NCBI GenBank assembly: GCA_023398955.1
Contig: JAEWRL010000174.1
Location: forward strand, 45,588-109,587
Direction: 5' to 3'
Length of the DNA stretch: 64,000 bases
Source of the DNA: Pseudomonadota bacterium
GTDB lineage: Bacteria > Myxococcota_A > Polyangia > Polyangiales > Polyangiaceae
Position 1 is the first letter of the stretch, and every line of letters begins with the position of its first letter. Made by a program: the position numbers and the translations under genes. The notes below the pieces were generated by a model. That model was not told the DNA's origin. It saw nothing but the letters and a program-made list of their open reading frames with translations, and searched no databases. Shown here piece after piece: positions 34,199 to 42,948 of this stretch.

Positions 34199-37186
34199 AT
34201 GAGCAGGCGGCCGGCGCTAAACATTGAACCGCTCTGGCCGTACTGGAGCGTTGGGTCGGTGACTTACCGGCGCAATGACCAGCTCGAGTCCATGCCTGTA
34301 ATCCCTTCTGGACCTCGGCCACCCAGCGCTTCCAACCGGGAGCGGAGCTCGAATCGGCAGCGGGCCATCGCCTTCATGACGAACGACACGGGCCACGGGC
34401 AGGACTACCAGGGCCTCATGCGCCACGGCATCGAGCAAGCGTGCGTCGAGGCCGGCGTGGCGCTGTGGGTGTACGCCGGCAAGGCAAGCTGGATCACCTC
34501 ACGCGCCCAGCGCCGCATCTACGGGTTGGTCCACCCGAGCCGCATCGACGGAGTCCTGGTCGCCTCCGGGTGCATCGCCGCGCACGCCTGCGTCGATGAG
34601 GTCCTCGGGGCGATCCGTCGCCGCTGCAAGCGCCCGATGTGTGCCTTGGGTCAAGCGTGCGACGGCGTGCCGAGCATCGTTGTGGACAACCACGGGGGCG
34701 CCATGCGCATGGTGGAACACCTGGTTCGCGTCCACGGCAGGCGTCGGTTCGTGTACGTCGCCGGCCCCCCGAACCACGCCGAGGCCGATGAGCGCTTCGC
34801 GGGAACGAGGGACGCCTTGACGAGCCTGGGCCTCGAGCTCCGCCCAGAGTGCCTCCTGCGAGGGGAGTTCTCGACGGCCTCGGGTCGCGAAGCCGTGCGC
34901 CAGCTCCTGGCGGCAGGCATCCCCTTCGACGCCGTCGTCACAGCCAACGACGACATGGCCTCGGGCGCGCTCGAGATGCTGCGGGAGGCTGGCGTCGAGT
35001 GCCCCGCCAAGGTATCCGTCGCAGGCTTCGACGACTCCGCCAGCGCGGCCGTGACCGAGCCGGGACTCACGACCACACGCCAACCGATCTGTCGCATCGG
35101 TGCGGCTGGCGTGGCCCACATCCTGGCGGCCTGGGAGGGCCGCGAGGTTCCGAGCCGCGTCGTCTTCGGTACGGAGCTCGTCGTGCGCGGCTCCTGCGGG
35201 TGCCAGGACACGACGGCGTGGACCGTCAGGGACGAGCAGGAGCGAATCGTGCAGGAGTCCGCGGCCGTGGAGGAGCTCCTGGCGGGACTCTTCCACGACG
35301 AGTACCGTCGTCGCCACTGGGCTCGAGAGCTCCTCGCGGCCGTGGAGGCCGAGCGGAAGCAGGAAGCGGGTGCGCTCCCGGGCGCGATCGTGCGCCTCGT
35401 GCGGCAGCTCCACGGCTCCCATCTTCCCCTGCAGGTGTTGCAACGGCTCGTGACGGGGCTTCGGTTGGAGAGCTCTGGCACTGGCGATCCGACCTCTCGG
35501 GAGCTCGAAGAGGCCTTCCACGCTTCGCGCGCCCTGATTGGGGAACATGCGTACAAGAGGGTGGCAGACCACCTGATCCGGGAGGAGGTGGCCTTCGCGC
35601 AGCTCCGGGCGAGCTGGGAGCACCTGGCCACGGCGCTCACGTGGCCCGACCTCGAGCGCGCGCTCACTACCGATCTCTCCTCACTCGGGATCCGTGACGC
35701 CGTCATCTCGATGTACATGGATGACGACGTGGACCACCTGGTCCCGCTCATGCGGCTCGAGAACGGTCATCCCGTGGCGCCCCCCGGCGATCCCCACCCT
35801 GCAGAGCTCCTCGTGCCGGAAGGGGCCTTTCAGGGCACCGAGGGCGGAGCGGTGACGGTGCTTTCCCTTACCTTCGAGAACCAGGAGCTCGGAGTTGCCG
35901 TCCTGCGCCTGCCGATGAAGCTCGAGATCTACGAGATCCTTCGAGAACAGATTGGAAGCGCCATCAAGGTCGTGCGGCTGCACGAGGAGATCATCCGCAA
36001 CGAGCGCCTTCACGCCCTGGCCCAGGAGGAGAAGCGCGCGGCGGCTGAACATCTCAAGTCGTTGAGCCTCATCGCTGGCGGCGTGGCGCACGACCTGAAC
36101 AACGTCCTCGGTCCGTTGCTCGCGCTGCCCGAGGCGATCGACAGCGATCTCCGGAGCACCTCGATCGGCGAGATTCCCGAGCGCGTCTACGACGATCTGG
36201 AGACGATTCGCCAGGCCGCGCAGCGGGCCGCCAATACGATTGGTGACCTCGTCGCGCTGGGGCGCAGCACCGAGACAGAGAAGAAGCCGCTCGACTTGAC
36301 GCGCCTGCTCCAGGGCGAGCACCGAACGTTCGCCGCTATTTGCGGGCGTGAATCGAGCATCCGGCTGCGCGTCGAGACCGACCCGAAGCCCCTCATCGTC
36401 CGCGCCTCCCGCCCGCACCTGATCCGGGCCATCTCGAACCTCGTGATCAACGCGGTGGATGCAGTGGGCTCGGAAGGGAGCATAGCGATCCGCGCCAAGG
36501 AGAGGGAGGTCCTCGAGCCGCTGGTGGGCGTCAACGTCGTCGAGCCCGGGCGCTACGCCGTGATAGAGGTCGAGGACTCGGGCAGCGGCATCGCCGCGGA
36601 ACACCTCCCGCACGTGTTGGAGCCCTTCTACAGCGTCAAGCAGAGATCGGGGCGAGTGGGGTCTGGCTTGGGACTGACGATCGTCCGCCGCATCGTCCAG
36701 GACTCCGCCGGAAGCCTGCACGTGTCGAGCCGCGTCGGCCAAGGGACGACGTTCTCGATCTACCTGCCGGTGCTGGCCGAGTGCGTCATGCGCAGCACGG
36801 TGCCCCCAGCGCGCATCGCGGGAGAGGGAGAACACATCCTCGTGGTGGACGACGAGATCGTCCAGTTGAAGACGGCGCGGCGCATCCTCCAGCACCTGGG
36901 CTACGCCGTCGTCACCGCGTCGAGCCCCGACGAGGCGCTCGTGCTCCACGCGGAGGCTCCCTTCGATCTCGTGATTGCCGACATGGTCATGCCGGGCGGC
37001 ATGAGCGGGATCGCGTTGATCGAACGCATGCGGACCGCGCAGCCGTCGCAGAGGGCGTTGATCGCCAGCGGCTACTCGCCTGAAACCGGAGACGAGCAAG
37101 CCGAGTCGCGAGGGCTCGTCTGGCTGCAAAAACCGTACTCGGTGGCAGCGTTGGCGAGCGCCGTCCGGAGGGCGCTGGGGGAGTAG
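34199..37186 (+). CDS. Hybrid histidine kinase with an N-terminal LacI-type ligand-binding domain
   Basis: 995 residues with no transmembrane segment. Residues about 52-340 are a LacI/GalR periplasmic-binding-type domain without the DNA-binding helix-turn-helix (RAIAFMTNDTGHGQDYQGL; VSVAGFDDSASAAVTEPGLT). A helical/GAF-like middle follows, then the kinase: H box GGVAHDLNN, N box ISNLVINAVDAVG, G1 EDSGSGI, G2 GSGLGLTIVRRI. A C-terminal receiver has VVDDE, IADMVMPGG and a Lys in WLQKPY. It likely senses a sugar-like ligand inside the cell and signals by phosphotransfer. ATG 34292 is another possible start. It is divergent from the AraC gene. Confidence 0.9.
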   Translation: MSRRPALNIEPLWPYWSVGSVTYRRNDQLESMPVIPSGPRPPSASNRERSSNRQRAIAFMTNDTGHGQDYQGLMRHGIEQACVEAGVALWVYAGKASWITSRAQRRIYGLVHPSRIDGVLVASGCIAAHACVDEVLGAIRRRCKRPMCALGQACDGVPSIVVDNHGGAMRMVEHLVRVHGRRRFVYVAGPPNHAEADERFAGTRDALTSLGLELRPECLLRGEFSTASGREAVRQLLAAGIPFDAVVTANDDMASGALEMLREAGVECPAKVSVAGFDDSASAAVTEPGLTTTRQPICRIGAAGVAHILAAWEGREVPSRVVFGTELVVRGSCGCQDTTAWTVRDEQERIVQESAAVEELLAGLFHDEYRRRHWARELLAAVEAERKQEAGALPGAIVRLVRQLHGSHLPLQVLQRLVTGLRLESSGTGDPTSRELEEAFHASRALIGEHAYKRVADHLIREEVAFAQLRASWEHLATALTWPDLERALTTDLSSLGIRDAVISMYMDDDVDHLVPLMRLENGHPVAPPGDPHPAELLVPEGAFQGTEGGAVTVLSLTFENQELGVAVLRLPMKLEIYEILREQIGSAIKVVRLHEEIIRNERLHALAQEEKRAAAEHLKSLSLIAGGVAHDLNNVLGPLLALPEAIDSDLRSTSIGEIPERVYDDLETIRQAAQRAANTIGDLVALGRSTETEKKPLDLTRLLQGEHRTFAAICGRESSIRLRVETDPKPLIVRASRPHLIRAISNLVINAVDAVGSEGSIAIRAKEREVLEPLVGVNVVEPGRYAVIEVEDSGSGIAAEHLPHVLEPFYSVKQRSGRVGSGLGLTIVRRIVQDSAGSLHVSSRVGQGTTFSIYLPVLAECVMRSTVPPARIAGEGEHILVVDDEIVQLKTARRILQHLGYAVVTASSPDEALVLHAEAPFDLVIADMVMPGGMSGIALIERMRTAQPSQRALIASGYSPETGDEQAESRGLVWLQKPYSVAALASAVRRALGE

Positions 37187-37201
37187 TAGGGCGTCGGAGG
37201 G

Positions 37202-37221
37202 GACACGCCGCGCGGCGTGTC
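37202..37221 (+). terminator. Perfect 20-bp palindrome after the hybrid kinase gene
   Basis: GACACGCCGCGCGGCGTGTC is fully self-complementary and starts 15 nt after the kinase stop. It would form a strong GC hairpin in RNA, but no T-tract follows, so it could be a non-canonical terminator or a protein-binding dyad. Confidence 0.45.
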
Positions 37222-37573
37222 GGCCGCTGGGGGGCAATGCGGGCGACGAACTCGACACCTCGCTTGTCCGGCAGCCGCTCGACCGATCGTCCGAGGCTGG
37301 GATCACCCAGCTTGTGCCTCATTCGAGCGGAAGACCGCTCATCAACCTAGCGTCTCGGCCTCCATCACCACTTCGGATACGCGAGCCTCAGGGAATACGG
37401 GCGCGAGCTGTCGCGCGGCTGCCTCCGCTCTCGAGCCGGGCCCCCTCCGCGACATCGCCCGCCATCGAGCACCGGCAGCGGCACGAGATGCCGTGGCGAG
37501 CCGAGGCGCGACGCGGTCGCGGGTGGGCTCCGGCTCGAGGTTACGATTGCTCCGCAGCGAGCGTTCCGAGTCG
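37222..37573. other. Intergenic region with no convincing gene
   Basis: Between the hybrid kinase and the convergent MocR gene. Short open frames exist on both strands. One on the minus strand ends RQLAPVFPEARVSEVVMEAE before TGA at 37342, but it is under 40 codons from its only ATG and has no clear ribosome site. I do not call it. Confidence 0.5.
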
Positions 37574-39103
37574 TCACGGGTCGCTCCATGCGTGCGCTGT
37601 CAGCTGCCGCGCAGCCAGCATCCCGAGAGTCGTCAGGGCTCGCCGTAAGCGCTCGCCATCGGTGACTGCAGTGTTGAGGCGCAGGCAGCGGCCGTGGGAG
37701 CCCGCCGCCGAGAAAAGAGCGCCCGGCGCGATGAAAAAGCCGTAAGCGACGGCCTCGTTCGCCAGCGCCAGTGAGTCGCCGAGCTCTGGCAGCTCCACCC
37801 ACAGGAAGTGTCCGCCCTCGGGGCTTGCAGTTCTCGTTCCGGAAGGAAAAGCCTCCGCTACGAGGCAGCGAAACATGGCCATGTTCTCGGCATGGATTCG
37901 GCGTATTCGACGCAGGTGCCGACGGATGCCTCCTCCCGCCAGAAAGGACGCCGCCCCGAGCTGGGTTGGGAGGGGAGGAGCCATTACCATCGCCCCGTGA
38001 GCCATGGCGATGTCGCGCTGCCAGCGGCCGCCCGCGATCCATCCCACACGGTACTCGGGAGCGAGCAGCTTGCTCAGGCTTCCCACGTAGACGACGTTGT
38101 CCGGATCGAACGACTTGGCGCTGCGGGCTCGGCGGCTCGAGAAGGAAAGCTCTCCGAAGGTATCATCCTCGATGATCGGGACCCCGGCAGAGGCGCAGGC
38201 TGCGACGAGCTCGGCCTTCGCGCTATCCGGCATCGTTGCGCCCGTCGGGTTCGAGAGGGTGGGACAGAGCAGAACGGCGCGCAGCTTTGCAGGGCCGCGC
38301 AGCGCTTCCCTGAGCGCAGGCACGGAGAGCCCATGGCTCGATGAGCTTGGGATCTCCAGGGCTTGGAGGCTCAGGAACTCCAGGGCACCGTAGAACCCCG
38401 TGTACCCGGGAGACTCGACAGCGACGGCGTCGCCTGGTGCCGTCACCGCCCGCAGGCTCGCGACGAGCGCCTGGGTGGCGCCCACGGTGACGAGGATGGA
38501 GTCGGTGTCGAGCTGACATCCCGAATCGACCATCCGGATCGCGAGCTGCTCGCGCAGGGCCCCGAGGCCGCTGGAGCCCAAGCCGAGCGAGCTGTTGGCG
38601 ACACGCGCGGTGGGCGCGCCGTTCAAGGCTCGCACGGTGTGACGAGCCAGAGGGCCCATCGCGAGCAGCTGCGGGGAAGGAACACCGGTGCCCAAAGGGA
38701 GCAAGTCTTGTTGCCTCGTCAAGTTGGCGAGCACTTCGGCCCAGGGAGGAACTCGCGCGCGGTGCGGACCCGTGGCGAGGGGCTGGGCGCGGGTTCCTGC
38801 GGGCGCTGCGCTCGTCTGGTGCGCCGAGGATGCCGGGCGCGGCCGCACGTAGTAGCCCGAGCGCGGTCTGCTCTCGATCACGCCGTCGTCCTCCAAGCGG
38901 CCGTAGGCATCGAGGACCGTCATGGCGCTGAGGCCCATCTGATGCGCCATGGCGCGGACGGAGGGGATGCGTTGGCCCGTGCGCAGCGCCCCAGAGTGGA
39001 TCAACGACTTGATGCGCTCGACGACGCTTTCTGGCTTCGAGGGGCCGCGCTGCGGGTTGGGAGTGCAGCGGTGCGAGCGGGGCGTGCAGCGGGGCAGTGT
39101 CAC
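37574..39103 (-). CDS. MocR/PdxR-type regulator (GntR helix-turn-helix fused to class I aminotransferase)
   Basis: 509 residues. An N-terminal GntR winged helix (VVERIKSLIHSGALRTGQRI, SAMTVLDAYGRLEDDGVIES) is joined by a linker to a fold-type I aminotransferase domain with the PLP Lys in SLSKLLAPEYRVGW and the substrate block CPTLSNPTGATM. MocR regulators bind PLP and often control a divergent neighbour. Here the divergent acetyltransferase gene starts 130 nt away, which makes it the prime target (inference). The first about 15 residues are Pro/Arg-rich and may not be translated. Confidence 0.9.
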   Translation of the reverse strand: MTLPRCTPRSHRCTPNPQRGPSKPESVVERIKSLIHSGALRTGQRIPSVRAMAHQMGLSAMTVLDAYGRLEDDGVIESRPRSGYYVRPRPASSAHQTSAAPAGTRAQPLATGPHRARVPPWAEVLANLTRQQDLLPLGTGVPSPQLLAMGPLARHTVRALNGAPTARVANSSLGLGSSGLGALREQLAIRMVDSGCQLDTDSILVTVGATQALVASLRAVTAPGDAVAVESPGYTGFYGALEFLSLQALEIPSSSSHGLSVPALREALRGPAKLRAVLLCPTLSNPTGATMPDSAKAELVAACASAGVPIIEDDTFGELSFSSRRARSAKSFDPDNVVYVGSLSKLLAPEYRVGWIAGGRWQRDIAMAHGAMVMAPPLPTQLGAASFLAGGGIRRHLRRIRRIHAENMAMFRCLVAEAFPSGTRTASPEGGHFLWVELPELGDSLALANEAVAYGFFIAPGALFSAAGSHGRCLRLNTAVTDGERLRRALTTLGMLAARQLTAHAWSDP

Positions 39104-39232
39104 GCGTCTGTTCTAGCCCAGTTTCGCGCCAACTGTACCTGTCCTGAGCTCGGAAGGCCGAGTAGTGTAAGCCCCAACCTTGGGCCCTCCTCGCGCAACC
39201 CGCGCGGCGGCCCGGGAAGGAGAACATCGATC

Positions 39233-39730
39233 ATGGCTTACGAACTCAGGGCCTTCGAGCGTCGAGACGTCGCATCAGCGCTGGCCATCTTCAATCACTA
39301 CGTCGCTGCTGGTACGGCCGCTTACCCGGAGAGCCCTCTCAGTCCCGAAGCGCTTGGCAAGCTGGGCGCCTCCGAGCCACGCTACCCGGTTGTTGCCGGC
39401 CTCGACGCGGCGGGCGCTGTCGTGGGCTTCGCCATGCTGCGCCCTTGGCACGCCCTGCCTACATTTCTTCGTACGGCAGAGGTCAGCTATTTCATTGCGC
39501 CCGAACACGTGGGCCAAGGGCTCGGAAGCATCATGCTCGCAGGGCTCTGTGATCACGCCCGGACGATGGGCGTCGCTACGCTCCTCGCCAGCATCTCCGC
39601 AGAAAACGTCGCGAGCCTCGAGTTTCACGCTCGGCGCGGCTTCGTCGAATGCGGCAGGTTCCGACAGGTGGGGCTGAAACACGGGCGCACATTCGACGTC
39701 ATTTGGATGCAGCGCGTCCTCGCTGCCTGA
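39233..39730 (+). CDS. GNAT family N-acetyltransferase (phosphinothricin acetyltransferase-like)
   Basis: 165 residues with a good ribosome site (AAGGAG) before ATG 39233. The GNAT fold is clear: IFNHYVAAGTAAYPESP at the N-terminus, the acetyl-CoA loop HVGQGLGSIMLAGL, SISAENVASLEFHARRGF and a final strand FDVIWMQRVL. The N-terminal pattern resembles Pat/YncA-type enzymes that acetylate amino-acid analogues. It is divergent from the MocR regulator gene, which suggests induction by an amino-acid-like or PLP-linked effector (inference). Confidence 0.88.
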   Translation: MAYELRAFERRDVASALAIFNHYVAAGTAAYPESPLSPEALGKLGASEPRYPVVAGLDAAGAVVGFAMLRPWHALPTFLRTAEVSYFIAPEHVGQGLGSIMLAGLCDHARTMGVATLLASISAENVASLEFHARRGFVECGRFRQVGLKHGRTFDVIWMQRVLAA

Positions 39731-40190
39731 GGCGGATAAGAGCAAGAGCCGGAAGAAGGCCGGCGACGCTGAGGGCAAGCCGGCACGAGACTCGGGCCCG
39801 TGCGCCGCGGCGAGCGAGCAGGGCGGCGTCTCCTCGAGACTGGCGAAACCGGGGTGCTTGGCGGCCACCGAGGATCGGCAGGCGATGACCCGCCGAGCAC
39901 CCCCTGGTCCGGGCGTCCGGCGACGCCCCCCCCATGGATGCCAGGACAACTGGAGCCTACCGATAGTCCTATTATGCACAGTTTGTAACCACCCGGATGG
40001 AACGTGCAGCTAGGCTGGACGGGCACAGCGGCGCGCCCTGGAAAGCCCCTGGCGTCCCAGATAGCCCTTGACGCCTGGCTCACCAGCAGGCGAATGTCGC
40101 TCGCCCCAGCTCTCTGCGGGCGGAACTGAACGAGCATCGCAAGAGGGGCGCGCCGTGTGCCCGTCTCTGTGGCTGAAGTGTGGTGAGGCA
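39731..40190. other. Intergenic region, no gene seen
   Basis: A 460-nt gap between two acetyltransferase genes on the same strand. It is GC-rich with a C8 run near 39927 and one AT-richer patch (near 39970-39990). The frame of the downstream gene is open to 40068, but the domain and the GAGG site place its start at 40191. Nothing else is supported. Confidence 0.6.
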
Positions 40191-41420
40191 ATGCACACTG
40201 AAATCCTCTCTGATCCTTATTGCGTGGCGGCACTGGCACCCGAATGGCGGCAGCTGCTGGAGCGCTCCGCGGTCTCGTCCATCTTCATGACCCCAACCTG
40301 GCTGCAAGCCTGGTGGCGACAGTTCGGAGCCCCGGACCGGCGACAACTGCGCTTCATGACGTTCTATCTCGAGGGGCGGCTCGTCGGGCTGGCGCCGTTT
40401 TCCCTGCGAACCGTGCGCTATGGCGGAGCAGTCCCCATTCGGCGGCTCGAGCTCCTCGCCACGGGGGAGCCGGAGGCCTCAGAGATCTGCTCGGAGTACC
40501 TGGGCGTCATCGCCGCCCCCGAGCACGCCGAGGGTGTGGCCGTGGAGCTCGTGAATCAGATCCGGGCGGGCCATCTTGGCGCCTGGGATGACCTCTTCAT
40601 GAGAGCCATGAGCGGGGATGATCCCTTTGTTGCCCAGCTCGAGTCGACCCTACGCAGCGAGGGTTATCGCGTCGAGGTCAAGGCGACCGGCTGCGCCCGA
40701 AGCGCCCCCTTGCCAGGATCCTGGGGAGAGTACTTGCAAAGCCTGGGAAGCCGCCACCGCTACGGGGTCAAGCGGGCCCTCCGGGACTTCGAGGCTTGGG
40801 CCGGTGAGGGCAACTGGAGGCTCGTGCGCGCAGACACCGCGGGACAGCTCGGCGCTGGACAAACAATCCTACGGCGCCTTCACGGCGAGCGCTGGCGCCA
40901 ACGGCGTCCCGGGGGAGGCGTGTTCGCCGACCCGCGTTTCGCGGCCTTTCACCAGGAGGTCATGGAGCGAACCTTTCGCGGGGAGGATGGGCGACTCGAT
41001 CTGCTCTGGCTCACCGTCGGGGGCAAGGCCATCGCAGCTATCTACAACCTCGTCCACGGTCGGCGGGTCTATTTCTATCAAAGCGGGCGCTCCCTCGATG
41101 TGCCCGAAGGAGTGCGCCCAGGCCTGGTAATCCACGCCCTCGCCATCCGGCGCGCTATCGGGGAGGGACTCATCGAGTATGATTTTCTGGGAGGCGAATC
41201 CCAGTACAAGCGGCAGCTCGCGCCAGCATCGCGGCAGCTCCTGTCACTCCACGCAGTAGCCTCCGGTACTCGTCCGAGAGCGCTGGCCATCGTTCAAGAT
41301 GGCGGGGAGTACCTCCTCGCCAGGGCTCGCAGCCTGCGAGCTCGTGTGGCCACCGTCGCTGCCGTGCCTCCTCGCCGTCCCTCCTCGCCGTCTCGCGACA
41401 GCAGGACTGCCAGCGACTGA
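40191..41420 (+). CDS. GNAT/FemAB-like acyltransferase (BioF2-like, CelD/BcsL type)
   Basis: 409 residues from ATG 40191, preceded by GAGG. The N-terminal part (SSIFMTPTWLQAWWRQFG, RLVGLAPFSL) and C-terminal part (LLWLTVGGKAIAAIYNLVHG, RRVYFYQSG, LIEYDFLGGESQYKRQ) match the double-GNAT FemAB-like enzymes once called CelD-type. Relatives attach acyl or amino-acyl groups in exopolysaccharide or cell-envelope assembly. No polysaccharide genes are adjacent. The last 40 residues are Arg/Ser/Pro-rich and probably disordered. Confidence 0.85.
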   Translation: MHTEILSDPYCVAALAPEWRQLLERSAVSSIFMTPTWLQAWWRQFGAPDRRQLRFMTFYLEGRLVGLAPFSLRTVRYGGAVPIRRLELLATGEPEASEICSEYLGVIAAPEHAEGVAVELVNQIRAGHLGAWDDLFMRAMSGDDPFVAQLESTLRSEGYRVEVKATGCARSAPLPGSWGEYLQSLGSRHRYGVKRALRDFEAWAGEGNWRLVRADTAGQLGAGQTILRRLHGERWRQRRPGGGVFADPRFAAFHQEVMERTFRGEDGRLDLLWLTVGGKAIAAIYNLVHGRRVYFYQSGRSLDVPEGVRPGLVIHALAIRRAIGEGLIEYDFLGGESQYKRQLAPASRQLLSLHAVASGTRPRALAIVQDGGEYLLARARSLRARVATVAAVPPRRPSSPSRDSRTASD

Positions 41421-41594
41421 CGCGCCCCGCCGGTACCTGGACTCGAGCGTACCACATGGCGCACCTTCGCTGACCTGGCGGCGCCGGCATTTCTGACTGA
41501 AAACAGTAATTGGGCAACTAGCCCTCCGCGGCCGAGTCCCCCTTTAGGCAACCCCACGAGTGACCGTTCAGGGCGGCGAACCTCGGAGGTATCG

Positions 41595-42806
41595 ATGAGA
41601 ACACGACTGTATCCGGCGCTCCCCACGGCCCTGCTCGTCTCTGCTTATGCCCTCGCGGCTTCCGCAACGGTGGAGCCCCCAGCCGTATCAGACGCTCGGA
41701 GCGCTGCTCTCGGTGGAACGGGTGTGGCCTACTCGGACAACGGGGCTGCCGTGTTCCACAACCCGGCTGGCCTCGGATCCGTGGGTGACGGCGTACTGAC
41801 GCTGTCCTTATCTCCCTTCCTTCCGCAGCTGAGCGGCCCCATCGCAGGAACTGTCGAGGACAGCAAACGCAGCTTCTTCCCGATGTTTCTTGCCGGTGGC
41901 GCTTACCGCCTCAGCGACAAGCTGGTCGCCGGGCTCGCCGTATATCCCGTGTTCGGGTTCGGCGCGGAGTACGAGGGAATCGACGCCCTGGGAGGACAGA
42001 CCCTCTCAATGTCGGCTGCTGCCTTCGAGGCTTCTCCCGCCATCGCCTATTCCATCACCGACGACGTCACGGTGGCGGTCGGCTACCGCGCGACGTACAT
42101 GATCCAACAGGCCAAGCAGGTCGATGTCGCCGCCGACGCGGCCGGAAACCCGCTCCTCGTCAGCTCGGAAGCAAACCTCAGCGGCATGAACTTCCTCGGC
42201 GCCCAGGTCGGTCTGCTCGTGCGCGTGGCGGAAGGGACGAGCCTCGGCTTCACCTATCGCAACAAGACAACCGTCGATCTCGACGGCGACACGAAGGTGG
42301 CCGGCCAATCCATGGATACCAGCGCCGAGTTCGCGACGCCGCACACCTTCAAGGTAGGCGTGGCCCAGAGCCTGCTGGACGAGCGCCTCATGCTCGCCTT
42401 GGATCTCAAGTACGCGCTCTACTCTGAGTCCAGCGAGACCCAGGCGATGACCGTCGAAGGGGTAGGCACCCGAGAGGTGCCGCTCGAGTGGGAAGACTCC
42501 ATCAGCGTCTCCACGGGGCTCGAATACCGTCTGGCGCAGACAGGCCCGGATCTGCGTGTTGGTTACAGCGTGACGACGAGCGCTACCTCGCAGGATTATC
42601 CGCAGCCGTTCTTGGCGCCGCCTGGGCTGATTCACTCGGTGCACGCGGGGACGGGCATGCGGTTCTCCGACGTTGCCGTGGATCTCGGCGGCTACTACAT
42701 GTTCTCGAAGGAGAACGTGGAACCCGCCGCAGACGCACCAGGCGAGCCGGGTGAGTACGGAATGAATGTCTACGTCGTCGCTGTCTCCGCGAGTTACGGA
42801 TTCTGA
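41595..42806 (+). CDS. OmpP1/FadL/TodX family outer-membrane protein
   Basis: 403 residues with GGAGG before ATG 41595 and a signal peptide (cleavage probably after ASA). The start of the mature protein (DARSAALGGTGVAYSDNGAAVFHNPAGL) is the FadL-family plug/hatch motif, followed by alternating strands of a 14-strand barrel ending in VVAVSASYGF with a terminal Phe, as in outer-membrane proteins. It probably takes up long-chain fatty acids or other hydrophobic compounds. It lies alone ahead of a chemoreceptor gene. Confidence 0.88.
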   Translation: MRTRLYPALPTALLVSAYALAASATVEPPAVSDARSAALGGTGVAYSDNGAAVFHNPAGLGSVGDGVLTLSLSPFLPQLSGPIAGTVEDSKRSFFPMFLAGGAYRLSDKLVAGLAVYPVFGFGAEYEGIDALGGQTLSMSAAAFEASPAIAYSITDDVTVAVGYRATYMIQQAKQVDVAADAAGNPLLVSSEANLSGMNFLGAQVGLLVRVAEGTSLGFTYRNKTTVDLDGDTKVAGQSMDTSAEFATPHTFKVGVAQSLLDERLMLALDLKYALYSESSETQAMTVEGVGTREVPLEWEDSISVSTGLEYRLAQTGPDLRVGYSVTTSATSQDYPQPFLAPPGLIHSVHAGTGMRFSDVAVDLGGYYMFSKENVEPAADAPGEPGEYGMNVYVVAVSASYGF

Positions 42807-42948
42807 AGGACGGCAACTTGGCTCTTAACGTTGGTGATGAGGAGCGGGTGGGGGTTCCGCCTGCCGTTATCCCTGGGACGAGAGCGCCGTAGGACTGAGT
42901 AGTGGCCGGAGGTGTGAGCTGGGCCACTGGGAAGCAGGTGATGGTGTC

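Noticed and set aside
35681..37306. 541-codon open frame opposite the hybrid kinase
   Set aside because: The plus strand carries all kinase and receiver motifs. The antisense frame is His/Arg/Asp-rich with no recognisable fold.
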